Shown here piece after piece: positions 1-10,247 of a stretch of DNA of 64,000 nt (position 1 is its first letter; each line of letters starts with the position of its first letter). Position numbers and translations under genes: made by a program. Source of the DNA: Dactylis glomerata (Eukaryota; Streptophyta; Magnoliopsida; Poales; Poaceae); NCBI GenBank assembly GCA_007115705.1, contig QXEO01000553.1, positions 16,042,922 to 16,106,921 on the forward strand, read 5' to 3'. The notes under the pieces were generated by a model. The model saw only the letters and a program-made list of their open reading frames with translations. It had not been told where the DNA came from and made no database searches.

Positions 1-366
1 TACTCCACTCAGCAGGAGGCCGACCGTGCCCGTACTAGGGCCAACCTCGAGCACTTTGCACTGGTGGAGGCGAGGAGCACTATCAGGATTCTTGCGAAGG
101 AGCGCAAGAGCCTTCGTCGCCAGCGCGATGAGAAGGAGCGGGATCTTGAGGAGTTGAAGGCCAATGTGGCTGAGCTGACTGAGTACATTGAGAGTCTTGA
201 GGATCACCTTGGTGAGGAGGAAGGCATTGATCTCCGCAAGGAGGATAATGCCCTCATTAGTGATGCGGATGACTTCATGGAGGACCTTGAGGATTCGGAA
301 GATGGTGGACACAATGGATTCATTGTGAGTGATGAGGAGGAAGACCCTGAGGAGCCCGCTGTTTAG
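1..366 (+). CDS. Acidic coiled-coil ORF upstream of gag, 5' partial
   Basis: The frame is open from base 1 to a TAG at 364-366, so it starts outside the window. The visible 121 residues are charged and helical: an Arg/Lys/Glu-rich heptad-like stretch (codons about 10-60) consistent with a coiled coil, then a very acidic tail ending EEDPEEPAV. It lies between the missing 5' LTR and gag, 276 bp before the gag ATG. I do not recognise a family. It could be an extra leader-region protein of this lineage, a detached N-terminal piece of Gag, or a captured host fragment. No signal peptide or membrane segment is visible. Function is unknown. Confidence 0.6.
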   Translation, partial: YSTQQEADRARTRANLEHFALVEARSTIRILAKERKSLRRQRDEKERDLEELKANVAELTEYIESLEDHLGEEEGIDLRKEDNALISDADDFMEDLEDSEDGGHNGFIVSDEEEDPEEPAV

Positions 367-642
367 ATCCGAGATCCACGTGTTATCTAGCTATGAGTTC
401 CACTTTATGTTCACTTCGTGTAGGTGTGAGTTGTATCCCCCTCTCTAGTAGACGAGTCGCAATGGTTTAATGTAAACCATTTGTAATGTGTGAACTCGTA
501 TGTATGATATGTTTGTTGAGTGTTGAATGAAATATGAATTTGGCTCTTAAGGCCTTAGTAAGACAAAAATTGCATCATCCATGTTACCTTTAAATCTTAG
601 CAAATTAGCTTTTCCCTCTTGTCTTACACACCTTATCTTCAG

Positions 643-3600
643 ATGCCGCGAGCACCCCCACCCCCGAACCCGGAAATGGCCGAATTGCTAAGGTTGATCA
701 TGGAAGACCGGGAAGCAGCCCGAGCCGAGCGCCAAGCTAACTTGGCCACTCTTCAGCAGATAACCCAGATGGCAATGAACCGCAACAATGGCAATGACAA
801 TGGTGAAGGAGAAAACAATGGCAATGGTGATCACCGATCCAAGTTAAGGAGTTTCCAAAACACCAACCCTCCTATGTTCATTAAGTCCGAGGAACCCTTA
901 GATGCCGATGACTGGCTTCGCACTATGGAGAACAATTTGGCAGTCGCCGAAGTTGGGGAGAATGAGAAGGTTTTGTACACCACCCACTACCTTGCTAGAG
1001 CAGCAAGAGCTTGGTGGGATAGCACTCGTGCAATGCAAGCCCCAGGGTATGTGATGCCATGGGAGGAGTTCAAGAGCAAGTTTAGCAAAGCTCATGTTCC
1101 TATGGGATTGGTTAAAAGGATGAGAGATGAGTTCAGGAATCTGAAGCAAGGTTCCCTATCTGTGGTGGATTACCGTGACAAGTTCCTTACCTTGTCTAGG
1201 TATGCCCCCGATGACACCGACACCACTGAGAAGAAGAAAGAAAGGTTTCTGGATGGACTTCATGATGAGATGCAATGTGTTTTGGTCAGCATTCCCTTTG
1301 CCGACCTGGAGTCATTGGTTGACTCTGCCATTCAGATGGAAGGTAAACTCAAGCAAGCGGCAGCGAACCGCAAGCGTCATATGATGTATCAAGGCAACTC
1401 GAGCAACTCGCAGAAGCCAAGGGGAAATGCACCTATGGGATTCGCCCCAAGACCTATGAGGCCGTCTGCACCTGCTCCGCGTCCCAACTATCCTAACCGT
1501 CCACCCAACAACAACTTCAACCGTGCCCCTCCAAGGCCTAGTGGCAACAACTTCAACACCAATACCCCAAGGCCAAATGGTGCCCCTGTGTTACCCAAGC
1601 CCGGTGACAAGTCTGGTGTTACCTGTTATGAGTGCGGACTGAAAGGGCATTACTCCAATGAGTGCCCCAAGAAGCTGAATGATGCCTCCAAGACCACTGT
1701 TCCTGTTCAGCAACAGCGTCGTGTGGGAAATGGCAAGAGCTATCCACCAAGGAAACCGCCTCACTCTCAAGGCCGTCTGAATCACATGAATGTTGAAGAA
1801 GCTCAGGAAGCAACCGACGTTGTGCTTGGTATGTTCCCTGTTAACTCAGTTCTTGCAAGAGTTCTGTTTGATTCTGGAGCTTCACACTCATTTGTTACCC
1901 AACTATTCGTTGATAAAAGTGGACTTCAACCCACACCCTTGAAAGAGTTCATGTCTGTACAAATTCCCGGGTCAGTAACCAAAGCTAGTTGTACCTGCTT
2001 GGCAGTGCCCATAGAAATTCATGGGATCTCATTCTTAGCCAGTTTGATTGTGTTACGAACCAAAGGATTGGAAGTGGTCCTAGGTATGGATTGGATGTCT
2101 CAACACCAAGGAATTATAGATTGTGCCAAAAAGACCATCACCATGAGAAGTAGCCATGGAGTTTTAGTAAAGCATGTGTCAGTCAAACCCATCCCAATCC
2201 CCAGATGTCATAAGAGTATCTCAGGACCAACTTTAGGGCAAGTCCCCATCGTCTGTGAATACCCGGATGTTTTTCCCGATGAGCTACCCGGAATGCCACC
2301 GGATCGGGATATCGAGTTTATCATTGAGCTTATTCCTGGAACTGGATCAATAGCCCAGAGACCCTATCGTATGAACCCAGCGGAACTAGTTGAGTTGAAG
2401 AAGCAATTGGATGACCTTTTGAGTAAAGGATTGATCCAGCCAAGTTCTTCTGCTTGGAGATCACCCGTTCTGTTTGTGGATAAAAGTGACGGTTCTAGCC
2501 GACTGTGCACTGATTACCGCAAGCTTAACGATGTGACCATCAAGAACAAGTACCCTCTCCCGAAGATTGAAGATTTGTTCGACCAATTGACTGGGGCCCG
2601 AGTATTCTCAAAGATAGATCTTAGAACTGGATACCACCAACTGAAGATACGTGCAACGGATATCCCCAAAACAGCCTTCACTACCCGATACGGATTGTAT
2701 GAGTACACCGTGATGTCTTTTGGATTGACCAATGCCCCTGCTTATTTCATGAACCTCATGAATAAGGTTTTTATGGAGTTCCTGGATAAGTTTGTCGTTG
2801 TCTTCATCGATGACATTCTTATCTACTCCAAGTCCGAAGAGGAGCATGCAACCCATTTGAGATTAATCTTAGAGACCTTAAGAGAGCATCAGCTGTATGC
2901 CAAGTTCAGTAAATGTGAGTTCTGGTTGAAGGAAGTTGGATTCTTAGGCCATGTATTATCAGCCGGAGGAATATCCGTAGACCCCAAGAAGATCAAATCA
3001 GTCATGGAATGGGAAGCCCCTACCACTCAGACTGAAGTTAGAGGTTTTCTCGGATTAGCCGGATATTACCGCAAATTTGTTGAAGGGTTTTCAAGCATTG
3101 CCCGGCCAATGACCCAATTGTTGAAGAAAGACAAGAAGTTTGAATGGACCCCTAAGTGTGAAGAGAGTTTTCAAGAGCTCAAGAAGCGATTGGTGGCCGC
3201 ACCCGTCCTAACCATGCCCGATATCACCAAAAACTTTGATGTCTATTGCGACGCTTCCAAACTTGGACTTGGTTGTGTCTTGATGCAAGAAGGCAAGGTC
3301 ATAGCTTACCTCTCTCGGCAGCTTCGACCTCATGAAGAAAATTATCCAACCCATGATCTAGAATTAGCAGCCGTAGTTCTAGCTCTGAAGACCTGGAGGC
3401 ACTATCTGATGGGCAACCGTTGTGAGATCTACACTGATCACAAGAGTATGAAGTATATCTTCACCCAGAAGGAGTTGAACATGAGGCAGAGAAGATGGAT
3501 AGAGTTGATCAAGGATTATGATCTGGAAATTCACTACCACCCCGGTAAGGCCAATGTAGTGGCAGATGCATTGAGTAGGAAGCCGTGTTCGTTGAATGTG

Positions 3601-5148
3601 ATGATCAAGGAAGAGAAACCTATGTTGCACCAAGAGTTTGAAAAGTTTGGATTGGAACTAGTCAGTCAAGGATTCTTAGCCAACCTTGAGTTGCAACCCA
3701 CCTTGAAGAACCAAATCAAAGAAGCCCAGAAGGGAAATGAGAGTATCGACGGAATCAAGCGCAGAATTAGTTCCGGCAAGGTGCCAGGATTTGAGGAAGA
3801 TGATCAAGGAGTTCTTTGGTATAAAGGACGTATTTGTGTGCCTGCTGATTCAGAATTGAAGGAGGTTATTATGAAGGAAGCCCATGAGACACCTTACTCC
3901 ATCCATCCTGGTGGAACTAAGATGTACCAAGATTTGAAGGAACAATTTTGGTGGCATGGAATGAAGCGTGAGATTGCATCGTTTATATCCAAGTGTGATA
4001 TTTGCCAAAGAGTCAAGGCTGAACATCAACGTCCTGCAGGATTGCTGCAACCTTTGCAAGTTCCGGAATGGAAGTGGGAATCTGTTGGAATGGATTTCAT
4101 CACGGGATTTCCAAGGTCTAGCCGTGGGAATGACTCTATTTGGGTCATTGTGGATAGACTGACCAAAGTTGCCTACTTTATTCCTATCAAGACCACTTAT
4201 CGCTCGGGACAGCTAGCAGATCTGTATCTATCCAGAATTGTTAGTTTGCATGGAATCCCTAAAACCATCGTTTCCGATCGAGGAACCCAATTCACCTCAA
4301 GATTCTGGAGAAGTTTACATGAAGCCTTGGGCACCAAATTAGCTTTCAGCACCGCTTATCACCCTCAGACCGATGGACAGACTGAAAGAGTGAACCAAAT
4401 ACTTGAAGATATGTTGAGAGCCTGTGTTCTAGCCTATGGAACTAAGTGGGAAGATTGTCTGCCCTTCGCGGAGTTTTCCTACAACAACAGCTATCAAGCC
4501 AGTTTGCAAATGGCCCCATTTGAAGCTTTGTATGGAAGAAAGTGTCGTACCCCTTTGAACTGGTCAGAAACCGGAGACAGTCAGATATTTGGACCTGACA
4601 TTCTGCAAGAAGCCGAGGAGAAAGTTCGCATGATTCGTGACTATCTCAAGGCAGCCCAGTCGAGACAGAAGAGTTATGCCGACAAGAGACGTCGAGAACT
4701 GACATTCCAGATTGGAGATTTTGTTTATCTCAGAGTGTCACCTCTCAAGGGAATGCAAAGATTCCAAGTAAAAGGAAAGCTCGCACCAAGATATATTGGA
4801 CCCTTCAAGATACTAGACCGCAGAGGAGAAGTGTCTTATCAGTTGGAAATGCCCCCGGAATTGTCTGAAGTACACGATGTCTTCCACGTGTCGTTACTTC
4901 GGAAATGTCTTGAAGTTCCGGAGAAGCCCGAAATCTTCAAGAATATTGATCATCGTTCTGTGGACATCAACAAGGATTTGACCTACCGTGAAATGCCTAT
5001 TTGTATTCTCGAGGAAGCTTATCGAACCACTCGAACCCGAAGCATCAAATTTCTGAAAGTTCAGTGGAGTAATCACACCGAAGAGGAAGCTACTTGGGAA
5101 CGCGAAGATTACCTTCAGAAAGAGTTTCCCAATCTTTTCAGTTCTTAA
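643..5148 (+). CDS. Chromovirus Gag-Pol polyprotein with C-terminal chromodomain
   Basis: A single open frame of 1501 codons from ATG 643; an in-frame TTG at 619 is a weaker start. Residues counted from 643: Gag capsid region about 75-230; Pro/Asn-rich linker; CCHC knuckle CYECGLKGHYSNEC at about 328; aspartic protease motif LFDSGASHSF at about 408; reverse transcriptase with VVFIDDILIYS at about 718; RNase H starting near DVYCDAS at about 866; integrase HHCC zinc region at about 1080-1125 and catalytic D, D, E near 1150, 1211 and 1248; GPF/Y module with GPFKIL; and a chromodomain over the last 45 residues (motif NHTEEEATWERE). It makes virus-like particles, copies RNA to DNA and integrates it, with the chromodomain thought to guide targeting to heterochromatin. 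All key catalytic residues are present and no stop or frameshift is seen. The ATG directly follows a pyrimidine tract and CAG, a possible splice acceptor. Confidence 0.95.
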   Translation: MPRAPPPPNPEMAELLRLIMEDREAARAERQANLATLQQITQMAMNRNNGNDNGEGENNGNGDHRSKLRSFQNTNPPMFIKSEEPLDADDWLRTMENNLAVAEVGENEKVLYTTHYLARAARAWWDSTRAMQAPGYVMPWEEFKSKFSKAHVPMGLVKRMRDEFRNLKQGSLSVVDYRDKFLTLSRYAPDDTDTTEKKKERFLDGLHDEMQCVLVSIPFADLESLVDSAIQMEGKLKQAAANRKRHMMYQGNSSNSQKPRGNAPMGFAPRPMRPSAPAPRPNYPNRPPNNNFNRAPPRPSGNNFNTNTPRPNGAPVLPKPGDKSGVTCYECGLKGHYSNECPKKLNDASKTTVPVQQQRRVGNGKSYPPRKPPHSQGRLNHMNVEEAQEATDVVLGMFPVNSVLARVLFDSGASHSFVTQLFVDKSGLQPTPLKEFMSVQIPGSVTKASCTCLAVPIEIHGISFLASLIVLRTKGLEVVLGMDWMSQHQGIIDCAKKTITMRSSHGVLVKHVSVKPIPIPRCHKSISGPTLGQVPIVCEYPDVFPDELPGMPPDRDIEFIIELIPGTGSIAQRPYRMNPAELVELKKQLDDLLSKGLIQPSSSAWRSPVLFVDKSDGSSRLCTDYRKLNDVTIKNKYPLPKIEDLFDQLTGARVFSKIDLRTGYHQLKIRATDIPKTAFTTRYGLYEYTVMSFGLTNAPAYFMNLMNKVFMEFLDKFVVVFIDDILIYSKSEEEHATHLRLILETLREHQLYAKFSKCEFWLKEVGFLGHVLSAGGISVDPKKIKSVMEWEAPTTQTEVRGFLGLAGYYRKFVEGFSSIARPMTQLLKKDKKFEWTPKCEESFQELKKRLVAAPVLTMPDITKNFDVYCDASKLGLGCVLMQEGKVIAYLSRQLRPHEENYPTHDLELAAVVLALKTWRHYLMGNRCEIYTDHKSMKYIFTQKELNMRQRRWIELIKDYDLEIHYHPGKANVVADALSRKPCSLNVMIKEEKPMLHQEFEKFGLELVSQGFLANLELQPTLKNQIKEAQKGNESIDGIKRRISSGKVPGFEEDDQGVLWYKGRICVPADSELKEVIMKEAHETPYSIHPGGTKMYQDLKEQFWWHGMKREIASFISKCDICQRVKAEHQRPAGLLQPLQVPEWKWESVGMDFITGFPRSSRGNDSIWVIVDRLTKVAYFIPIKTTYRSGQLADLYLSRIVSLHGIPKTIVSDRGTQFTSRFWRSLHEALGTKLAFSTAYHPQTDGQTERVNQILEDMLRACVLAYGTKWEDCLPFAEFSYNNSYQASLQMAPFEALYGRKCRTPLNWSETGDSQIFGPDILQEAEEKVRMIRDYLKAAQSRQKSYADKRRRELTFQIGDFVYLRVSPLKGMQRFQVKGKLAPRYIGPFKILDRRGEVSYQLEMPPELSEVHDVFHVSLLRKCLEVPEKPEIFKNIDHRSVDINKDLTYREMPICILEEAYRTTRTRSIKFLKVQWSNHTEEEATWEREDYLQKEFPNLFSS

Positions 5149-5178
5149 CTAGTGAATCTCTGGGACGAGATTCTTTTT

Positions 5179-5190
5179 AAGGGGGAAGAT
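5179..5190 (+). other. Polypurine tract of the chromovirus
   Basis: The purine run AAGGGGGAAGAT sits directly before the TG that opens the 3' LTR at 5191, and 31 bp after the gag-pol stop codon. It is the expected plus-strand primer site for reverse transcription. Confidence 0.85.
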
Positions 5191-6145
5191 TGTAAAAACT
5201 CAGAAATTGTAATCCACTTCTTATTAAATAAAGTGCCACTTTCTGGACCAAGATAAAACTTTTTATCTATTATTGTATGCATACATGCATTTTCTTTTAT
5301 TTGTATCCTATGATTTCATGTGTGTTATTTTTGATTGAGCATTGGTTAGATAATTCTAAGTGAACCCACAGAATCAATTGAGAAGAATATTAGGAACCAA
5401 AGAAACCAGAAATAAAAATATCAAAGAAAAAGAGAAGATTGAGATGATCTAGAAATTGTTATTGACTACACCACTATGAGCCCTTAGATTAAGAAATCTA
5501 CAGCTCACCTTCATGTTTGGCCTATTAGTTGAGCTTAACCAAGTTATGGACTAACTCAACCAACAAAGATCTACCAAAAATTCAAACTAGGGCATCACTC
5601 AAACTTGAGCCAAAGTTTGAATCCGAAACAGTAACCATACCCAATTTTGAAATATAAATTTCTGCAAAACTTCTTTCTCCACAACAAAAATATGACTGGA
5701 TACCTTGGCCAATATGACGATCACTCAAACTGGAAAATTTCAAAAATTTGAATTTCAAACTCTTGCGGGCATTTCGTCGAACACTGGCAGAAGAAATCAA
5801 ACCGAATCTTGAGTTACTGTAAAGATCACTGTTCGAGCTCGCCTAGGCAATGTTGCCATGCTGCTGGACGACGCCACGGTCGAGCCCAGCACCCTTAGCC
5901 CCGACCCAAGCCGTGAGAAGAGGAGGGAGGAGGAGAAACGCGCCCAGGGCCCCCTCCCAGTTCTTCTCTTCCTGCGCGTCGCCGACCGCCCTGCCCTCGC
6001 CAGAGCAGACCCACAGCACCCCGCGGCCAAGCCATAACCCTCCCAGCACGCGAGCGTGGCCGCCGTGACCGGGGAGAGCTTCAAATGCAGCCAGGACCCC
6101 CGAGCCGGCGAGTTTCTGGTCGCCTTGTTCCTCGACGCTCCGGCC

Positions 6146-6152
6146 TATAAAA
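6146..6152 (+). promoter_or_regulatory. TATA box of the chromovirus LTR
   Basis: TATAAAA in the context CGGCCTATAAAAGGCCCCG, at the end of a GC-rich stretch. The related solo LTR has TATAAAG at the corresponding place (14521). Transcription would start roughly 30 bp downstream. Confidence 0.75.
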
Positions 6153-6415
6153 GGCCCCGCCGATCAAACGAAGCAACTCACCCAGTCCCCAGCTACCTCC
6201 CAGACACTCTCGCTTAGCCCCGTTTGCTCTAGTTCGTCGACACCTGCACCGCCGGCGTGGTACTGGACGAGCGGAGCGCCGCCGCATTCGACCACCCCGG
6301 AGCAAGCTGCTGCAGGGAATCGGTGGAGGAGACGCAACGCCGCCGATCCCGCACGTCGCCGTCAAGATCTTCTTCCCCTACGCACGTCACCGTCGCCGCC
6401 GTCGTCTTCACTGCA

Positions 6416-6426
6416 CGCAGGTGAGC
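6416..6426 (+). promoter_or_regulatory. Putative 5' splice donor in the LTR leader
   Basis: CGCAG|GTGAGC matches the plant donor consensus about 275 bp after the TATA box. The related solo LTR has CTAG|GTGAGC at 14943, about 420 bp after its own TATA box. Together these suggest that the long LTR leader is spliced. Confidence 0.5.
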
Positions 6427-7315
6427 TTCCCTCGTCTCCGTCGAGACGATGACTGAGGGCCGTTAGATCTTGATCGGACGCTAGCTTACCGATTCGGGGA
6501 GGTTAAGTGAGCTGACACCCCGACCCCACCTTTCAGCTCCCGTTTTTATTATTTTCCCGCCGCAGCGAAGCGGTATGGGCCGGCCCGTTCGGGTTTGATT
6601 CGAATTGGGCCCAGCCAGTTAGATTCGGTCTGTTTCGATTTTTATTTATTTTCCCGCCTTTTCGAATTAATTCAAACTGTTTCAGATGTGATTTTCAAAC
6701 TTAATTTCCAAGAGATTTACAAATCCATTTGTAGCAAATAAATATGCATTGGAAAGCTTATAAAATACTCTACACCATAGAACTGGTTAGAATTCAAAAT
6801 AAGTTAAGAATTATATTAGATATGAATAGTGTGACCATAGCTTTATTTATCATAGATTATTTCTAGAAAATTATTTAAGCCATCAAAAAGCATGAAAATT
6901 AATTTGTGAACTCACTAATGACTTATCTTACTGTTAGTCAACCTTAATCAACCCCAAACCCTATTAGTGTGAGCAATTAGACCTTAACCCAATCCTATCT
7001 TGTAGCATAAAATGATAAATCCCTATCTTATACTTAGAATTAAATTTACCCCTCTTTGCCAATTCACTTAGTGGATCACTTCCACTTGAAATAGTCCTAA
7101 TACCCCTAAACCAATACCAATGCTTAGAAGGTAAACAACCTATGACACTTAGTATAGAATTTAACTTGCACACTTGAAGAAAACTTAGAAGAAAAACTTA
7201 CCATCCAACACCATAAAAAGCAACATGAATGCTATTGTTAGCAAACAAAGATGTGTGCTTGGTGTGTGGTTAAGCATGGTGTAGTGATTGTGTGCTTGTG
7301 TTTATTCGTTATTAG

Positions 7316-8513
7316 ACGCTAGTGTTGCCGAGGAGGATATTGGAGGGGATTATTATCAAGAAGAAGAAGAATACCCCGGACACTTTGCCAACCAAGGCAA
7401 GCCATCTTTTGATTCATACTCCCCATGCCCAGTTTTTAATATTGCATTCTACTTGTTTTAAGTAAATTGCATGATTGAATTGCTAGAGTAGAATGATAGA
7501 AGAATAGTGATATCTTGCTTAACAAGAGCATCAAGTTGAGTTTATCCAACTCTATTTAGTGTTCATCACTCAATGTAGTTGCTTAGTCGCTAATAATATT
7601 GAGGCCATCTATAAGGGGAACTCTAGTTGAAATTGGTGATTTGAACTTGAAACTTGAATTGGAGATTGCTCCTACATAATGGCTTTAGGAAAGAAATTAA
7701 TCTTGACTAAGAACTATGAAATATATTTCTCAATGACAACGAGTGATGTACATGGGAGCCAACCCTACCGTACAACCATATTACCCCTATATGGGAAGGG
7801 GCTTAATCTGTAGCTTGTTTATCTTAGTATGGGAGGCCTTGTATCAAATCTTCATGGAAGGACCCGTGAGCTGTTACTTCTGGACCAGGTGGATTCCACT
7901 AACCCGGCTCCCGGGATGGGCAGAACTAGAGGCGCCGGAGCGGGGATTCCGTACCCCGGGCTCTAGGGAAGGATCCTATACTAGGGTGAGCAAGTGAAAG
8001 GTTTTGTTTGATTATCTGAAACCCGCATACTTTTGTATGACGGACCGTGGATTTCCCCCGGCAGATGTATCGAATCTTGTGGGTAAAGTGTACCCCTCTG
8101 CAGAGGTTTTCAAACTATTCGAATAGCCACGTCCGCGGTCATGGACAGTTGGCTAACTCTACTTGGCTTTTGTCAATAATGAAAACAACTTATGGTGAAC
8201 TTGGTGAATGACATGAATTGACTTGACTTGACCATGATGTTGACACACTTGAAATTCCTCTTTAGATTGAACTTAGAGAACTAAACCTCTTGTCTACCAA
8301 TGAACATTCTTGGGAAATAAAACTAGCTTTTGCAAATAAACTTAGTGCTTAGTCCACTATACCAAACCTTGCATATCTACTTCATCATTTCAATTATAAG
8401 ATGGTTTGCGAGTGCATCCAATGTACTCATGGCTGTGTCCCTGGCTATCAACTTGGCCAGACTATGGGGAAGAATATCCGGAGGAAGGATATGAGGAAGA
8501 GTACCAGAACTAA
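7316..8513 (+). CDS. Two coding-like exons inside the LTR (7316-7396 and 8401-8513)
   Basis: Exon a (7316-7396, 81 bp) follows acceptor TTCGTTATTAG and ends at a GC-type donor, CCAAG|GCAAGC. Exon b (8401-8513) follows ATTATAAG and ends with TAA. Joining them keeps one frame: exon a ends on base 1 of a codon and exon b supplies bases 2 and 3. Exon a encodes an acidic Tyr/Glu-rich peptide ending FANQ. Exon b encodes a peptide with the motif LCPWLSTWPDYGEEY and an acidic tail ending EEEYQN. The solo LTR at 13386-17720 holds matching exons with the same phases (15980-16057 and 17332-17453) and a near-identical Trp-rich motif, which implies selection on protein in a common ancestor. No ATG is visible in exon a, so the start is unresolved; the only ATG in exon b lies ten codons in. 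Function unknown. Confidence 0.5.
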
Positions 8514-8757
8514 GCTCGTCTCCGTGAGTCGCCATTTGCCTGTAGGGAGAAGGCATGGGCCGAAGACGTTATTTCCGCTGCTATCTTATGTTGTAATATG
8601 AACTTGGTCTCTATGACCAATGTATTTGAACTATCGTATTGTAATGTCTATGGAACTGGTTACCAACTACGTTATGTATATCGCAACAACGGTTCTGGGA
8701 TTGCGGTGGAATACATAACGGGCACTTCGAATTTGTATCAAATTTGAGGTCGTCACA

Positions 8758-10163
8758 ACTTAAATCTTCCCGAATAATGCAAGATTATAAGGAAGAAAGG
8801 AAACTTCTAAAGAAGGACATAAAAGCTTTATTTTTCATAAAAATGTATTTTTGACAAATTCAATAAGTTGACTACAACATGTAGCGATGCGTAAGTATTT
8901 TAGGTAATTAATACCAACAGGTTGTCAAAACTGCAAGTTCTTAAAATTTGTTTAAGGAAAGGCAAAGTTTTGAAACTTTTGGAAATTAATATCTCGCAAC
9001 TAGAAATCTTGATTTGATAAGTGATCAAAAGATTTTGGAATTGTCCGAAATATCAAGAAAATCTATGATTTACATTAAACTGAGTGGGAGCTAAATTAAA
9101 TTGTTTCTCATCATGATATGTAAGAGACATATTTTTGAGTGGGAGCTATGAAAGCTTTCTCAACTTATATGTGACAGACATATTTTTGAGTGGGAGCTTG
9201 CAAACATTCTTATATGTAGATGACATATTATGAATGAACTAGTTGGTATTAACAAATATTAATAAATGATATTAATAGATAAACAAAAGACATTGACATC
9301 TATTGAGATAGATTGATATGTGAAATAAAACATTAAGTCAGAATGTTTTCTTGGTCAAAGTTTTTAAAGTCCAGAATGGAACAACTCAGAGAGGAAACTC
9401 TTGGATGACTGAATGGCCAATTGAAACATTGAGTTAGAACTCAATACAATAATAATGGTTGATAGATGTGCCATGTTGTTAACGTCATCTAAACCGTATT
9501 ATGTATACAACATAATGTGATCTGAGTTCTTGGATAGATGACCACGTTCCAGAATGATTTGAGAATCATTGAACAAAGGATAAGTTTGAAGAACAAGTTC
9601 TAGAATGATTTGAGAATCATTGAACAAAAGTTCATCCTTGAGGTTCCAAGTAGAACTAAGGACATATTTCTAAAAGAAACTAGGCTTGGCCGCATGTGCA
9701 AGTTTACCGGGTTTAGAAATTTGCAAAATTAAAGGCTTAGATAAATGGAAGCATGTTTAGACATCGAAGTTGCACTTTGCACCTCCAATTGAATCTACAT
9801 AAATTGAATAGTTAGAGGCTACTTCAAAGTGGCAAGTATAAATGTTATGGCTTAGAAAGTTTGTCTTCTAGCTGAGTGTGTTTCTGGTATGGCGATAAGA
9901 GAAAGTTCCTTTTGACTGATCTAATGCCATTATAGAATACAAAGTCTCACTCTTCTGCCAAAATATATATACACTTTAATGACATCATTCAATGGTGGAA
10001 TAATGTCAAATTGGTTGACAAATTGCAAAGGATATAAAAGGTCTGAGTTGTACAGATCGTTGAAACACTCTCTCACAAGCAAGCATGATCAAGAACACAT
10101 ATGTCTGATATGATATCATGATTGAATGCAGCTAGATTATTTACTCTGGTGCAAGTGGGAGAC
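8758..10163 (+). mobile_element. Degenerate 3' internal end of an Angela/BARE-like Copia element
   Basis: No long ORF remains. Recognisable remnants are the repeated GAGTGGGAGCT strings (9084, 9139, 9189) and, at the right end, the string GCAAGTGGGAGACTG, which in Angela/BARE elements is the polypurine tract before the 3' LTR. The left part is cut off by the chromovirus insertion at 8757/8758. It also contains a short direct repeat of TTCTAGAATGATTTGAG type (near 9547 and 9598). This is the tail of the oldest element resolved in the left half of the window. Confidence 0.7.
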
Positions 10164-10247
10164 TGAAGGAATTATGCCCTAGAGGAAAATAATAAAGGGT
10201 TTATCTGCATATTCCGAAGAGTTCATAATAAGTTTAATACTGTGCTA
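10164..10247 (+). repeat. 3' LTR of the Angela-like Copia element, segment 1
   Basis: Begins TGAAGGAATTATGCCCTAG, close to the start of BARE/Angela LTRs as I remember them (TGTTGGAATTATGCCCTAG), immediately after the purine tract. It is interrupted at 10247 by a solo LTR; the bases TGCTA (10243-10247) are duplicated at 11892-11896. Confidence 0.85.

Larger units (their letters stand above)
1..8757 (+). mobile_element. Tekay/Del-type Ty3-gypsy chromovirus, 5' end outside the window
   Basis: The 3' two thirds of an LTR retrotransposon on the plus strand. In order it has an upstream coiled-coil ORF (1-366), an intact gag-pol ORF ending in a chromodomain (643-5148), a polypurine tract (5179-5190) and a 3' LTR of 3567 bp (5191-8757). 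The protease-RT-RNase H-integrase order defines Ty3-gypsy; the C-terminal chromodomain and very long LTR point to the Tekay/Del branch. It interrupts the internal region of an Angela-like Copia element that resumes at 8758. The 5' LTR, primer site and left target duplication lie off the left edge, so the TSD (probably beginning ACTTA) cannot be confirmed. The open pol frame suggests a fairly young copy. Confidence 0.9.
5191..8757 (+). repeat. 3' LTR of the chromovirus (3567 bp)
   Basis: Begins TGTAAAAACTC right after the polypurine tract and ends GTCGTCACA, after which degenerate Copia sequence starts. From the TATA box at 6146 the U3 part is about 0.98 kb and R plus U5 about 2.6 kb, which is unusually long. 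It is alignable by eye with the solo LTR at 13386-17720 in several blocks: the promoter region, the exon-like blocks at 7316-7396 and 8401-8513, and a non-coding block around 7770-8150 sharing strings such as GTATGACGG and GGGTAAAGTGTAC. The GC-rich part (5830-6420) is unlike the AT-rich flanks. Confidence 0.9.

Noticed and set aside
619..642. TTG start of the chromovirus polyprotein
   Set aside because: The first in-frame ATG is 643, directly after a good splice-acceptor-like CAG; non-ATG starts are unlikely in plants.
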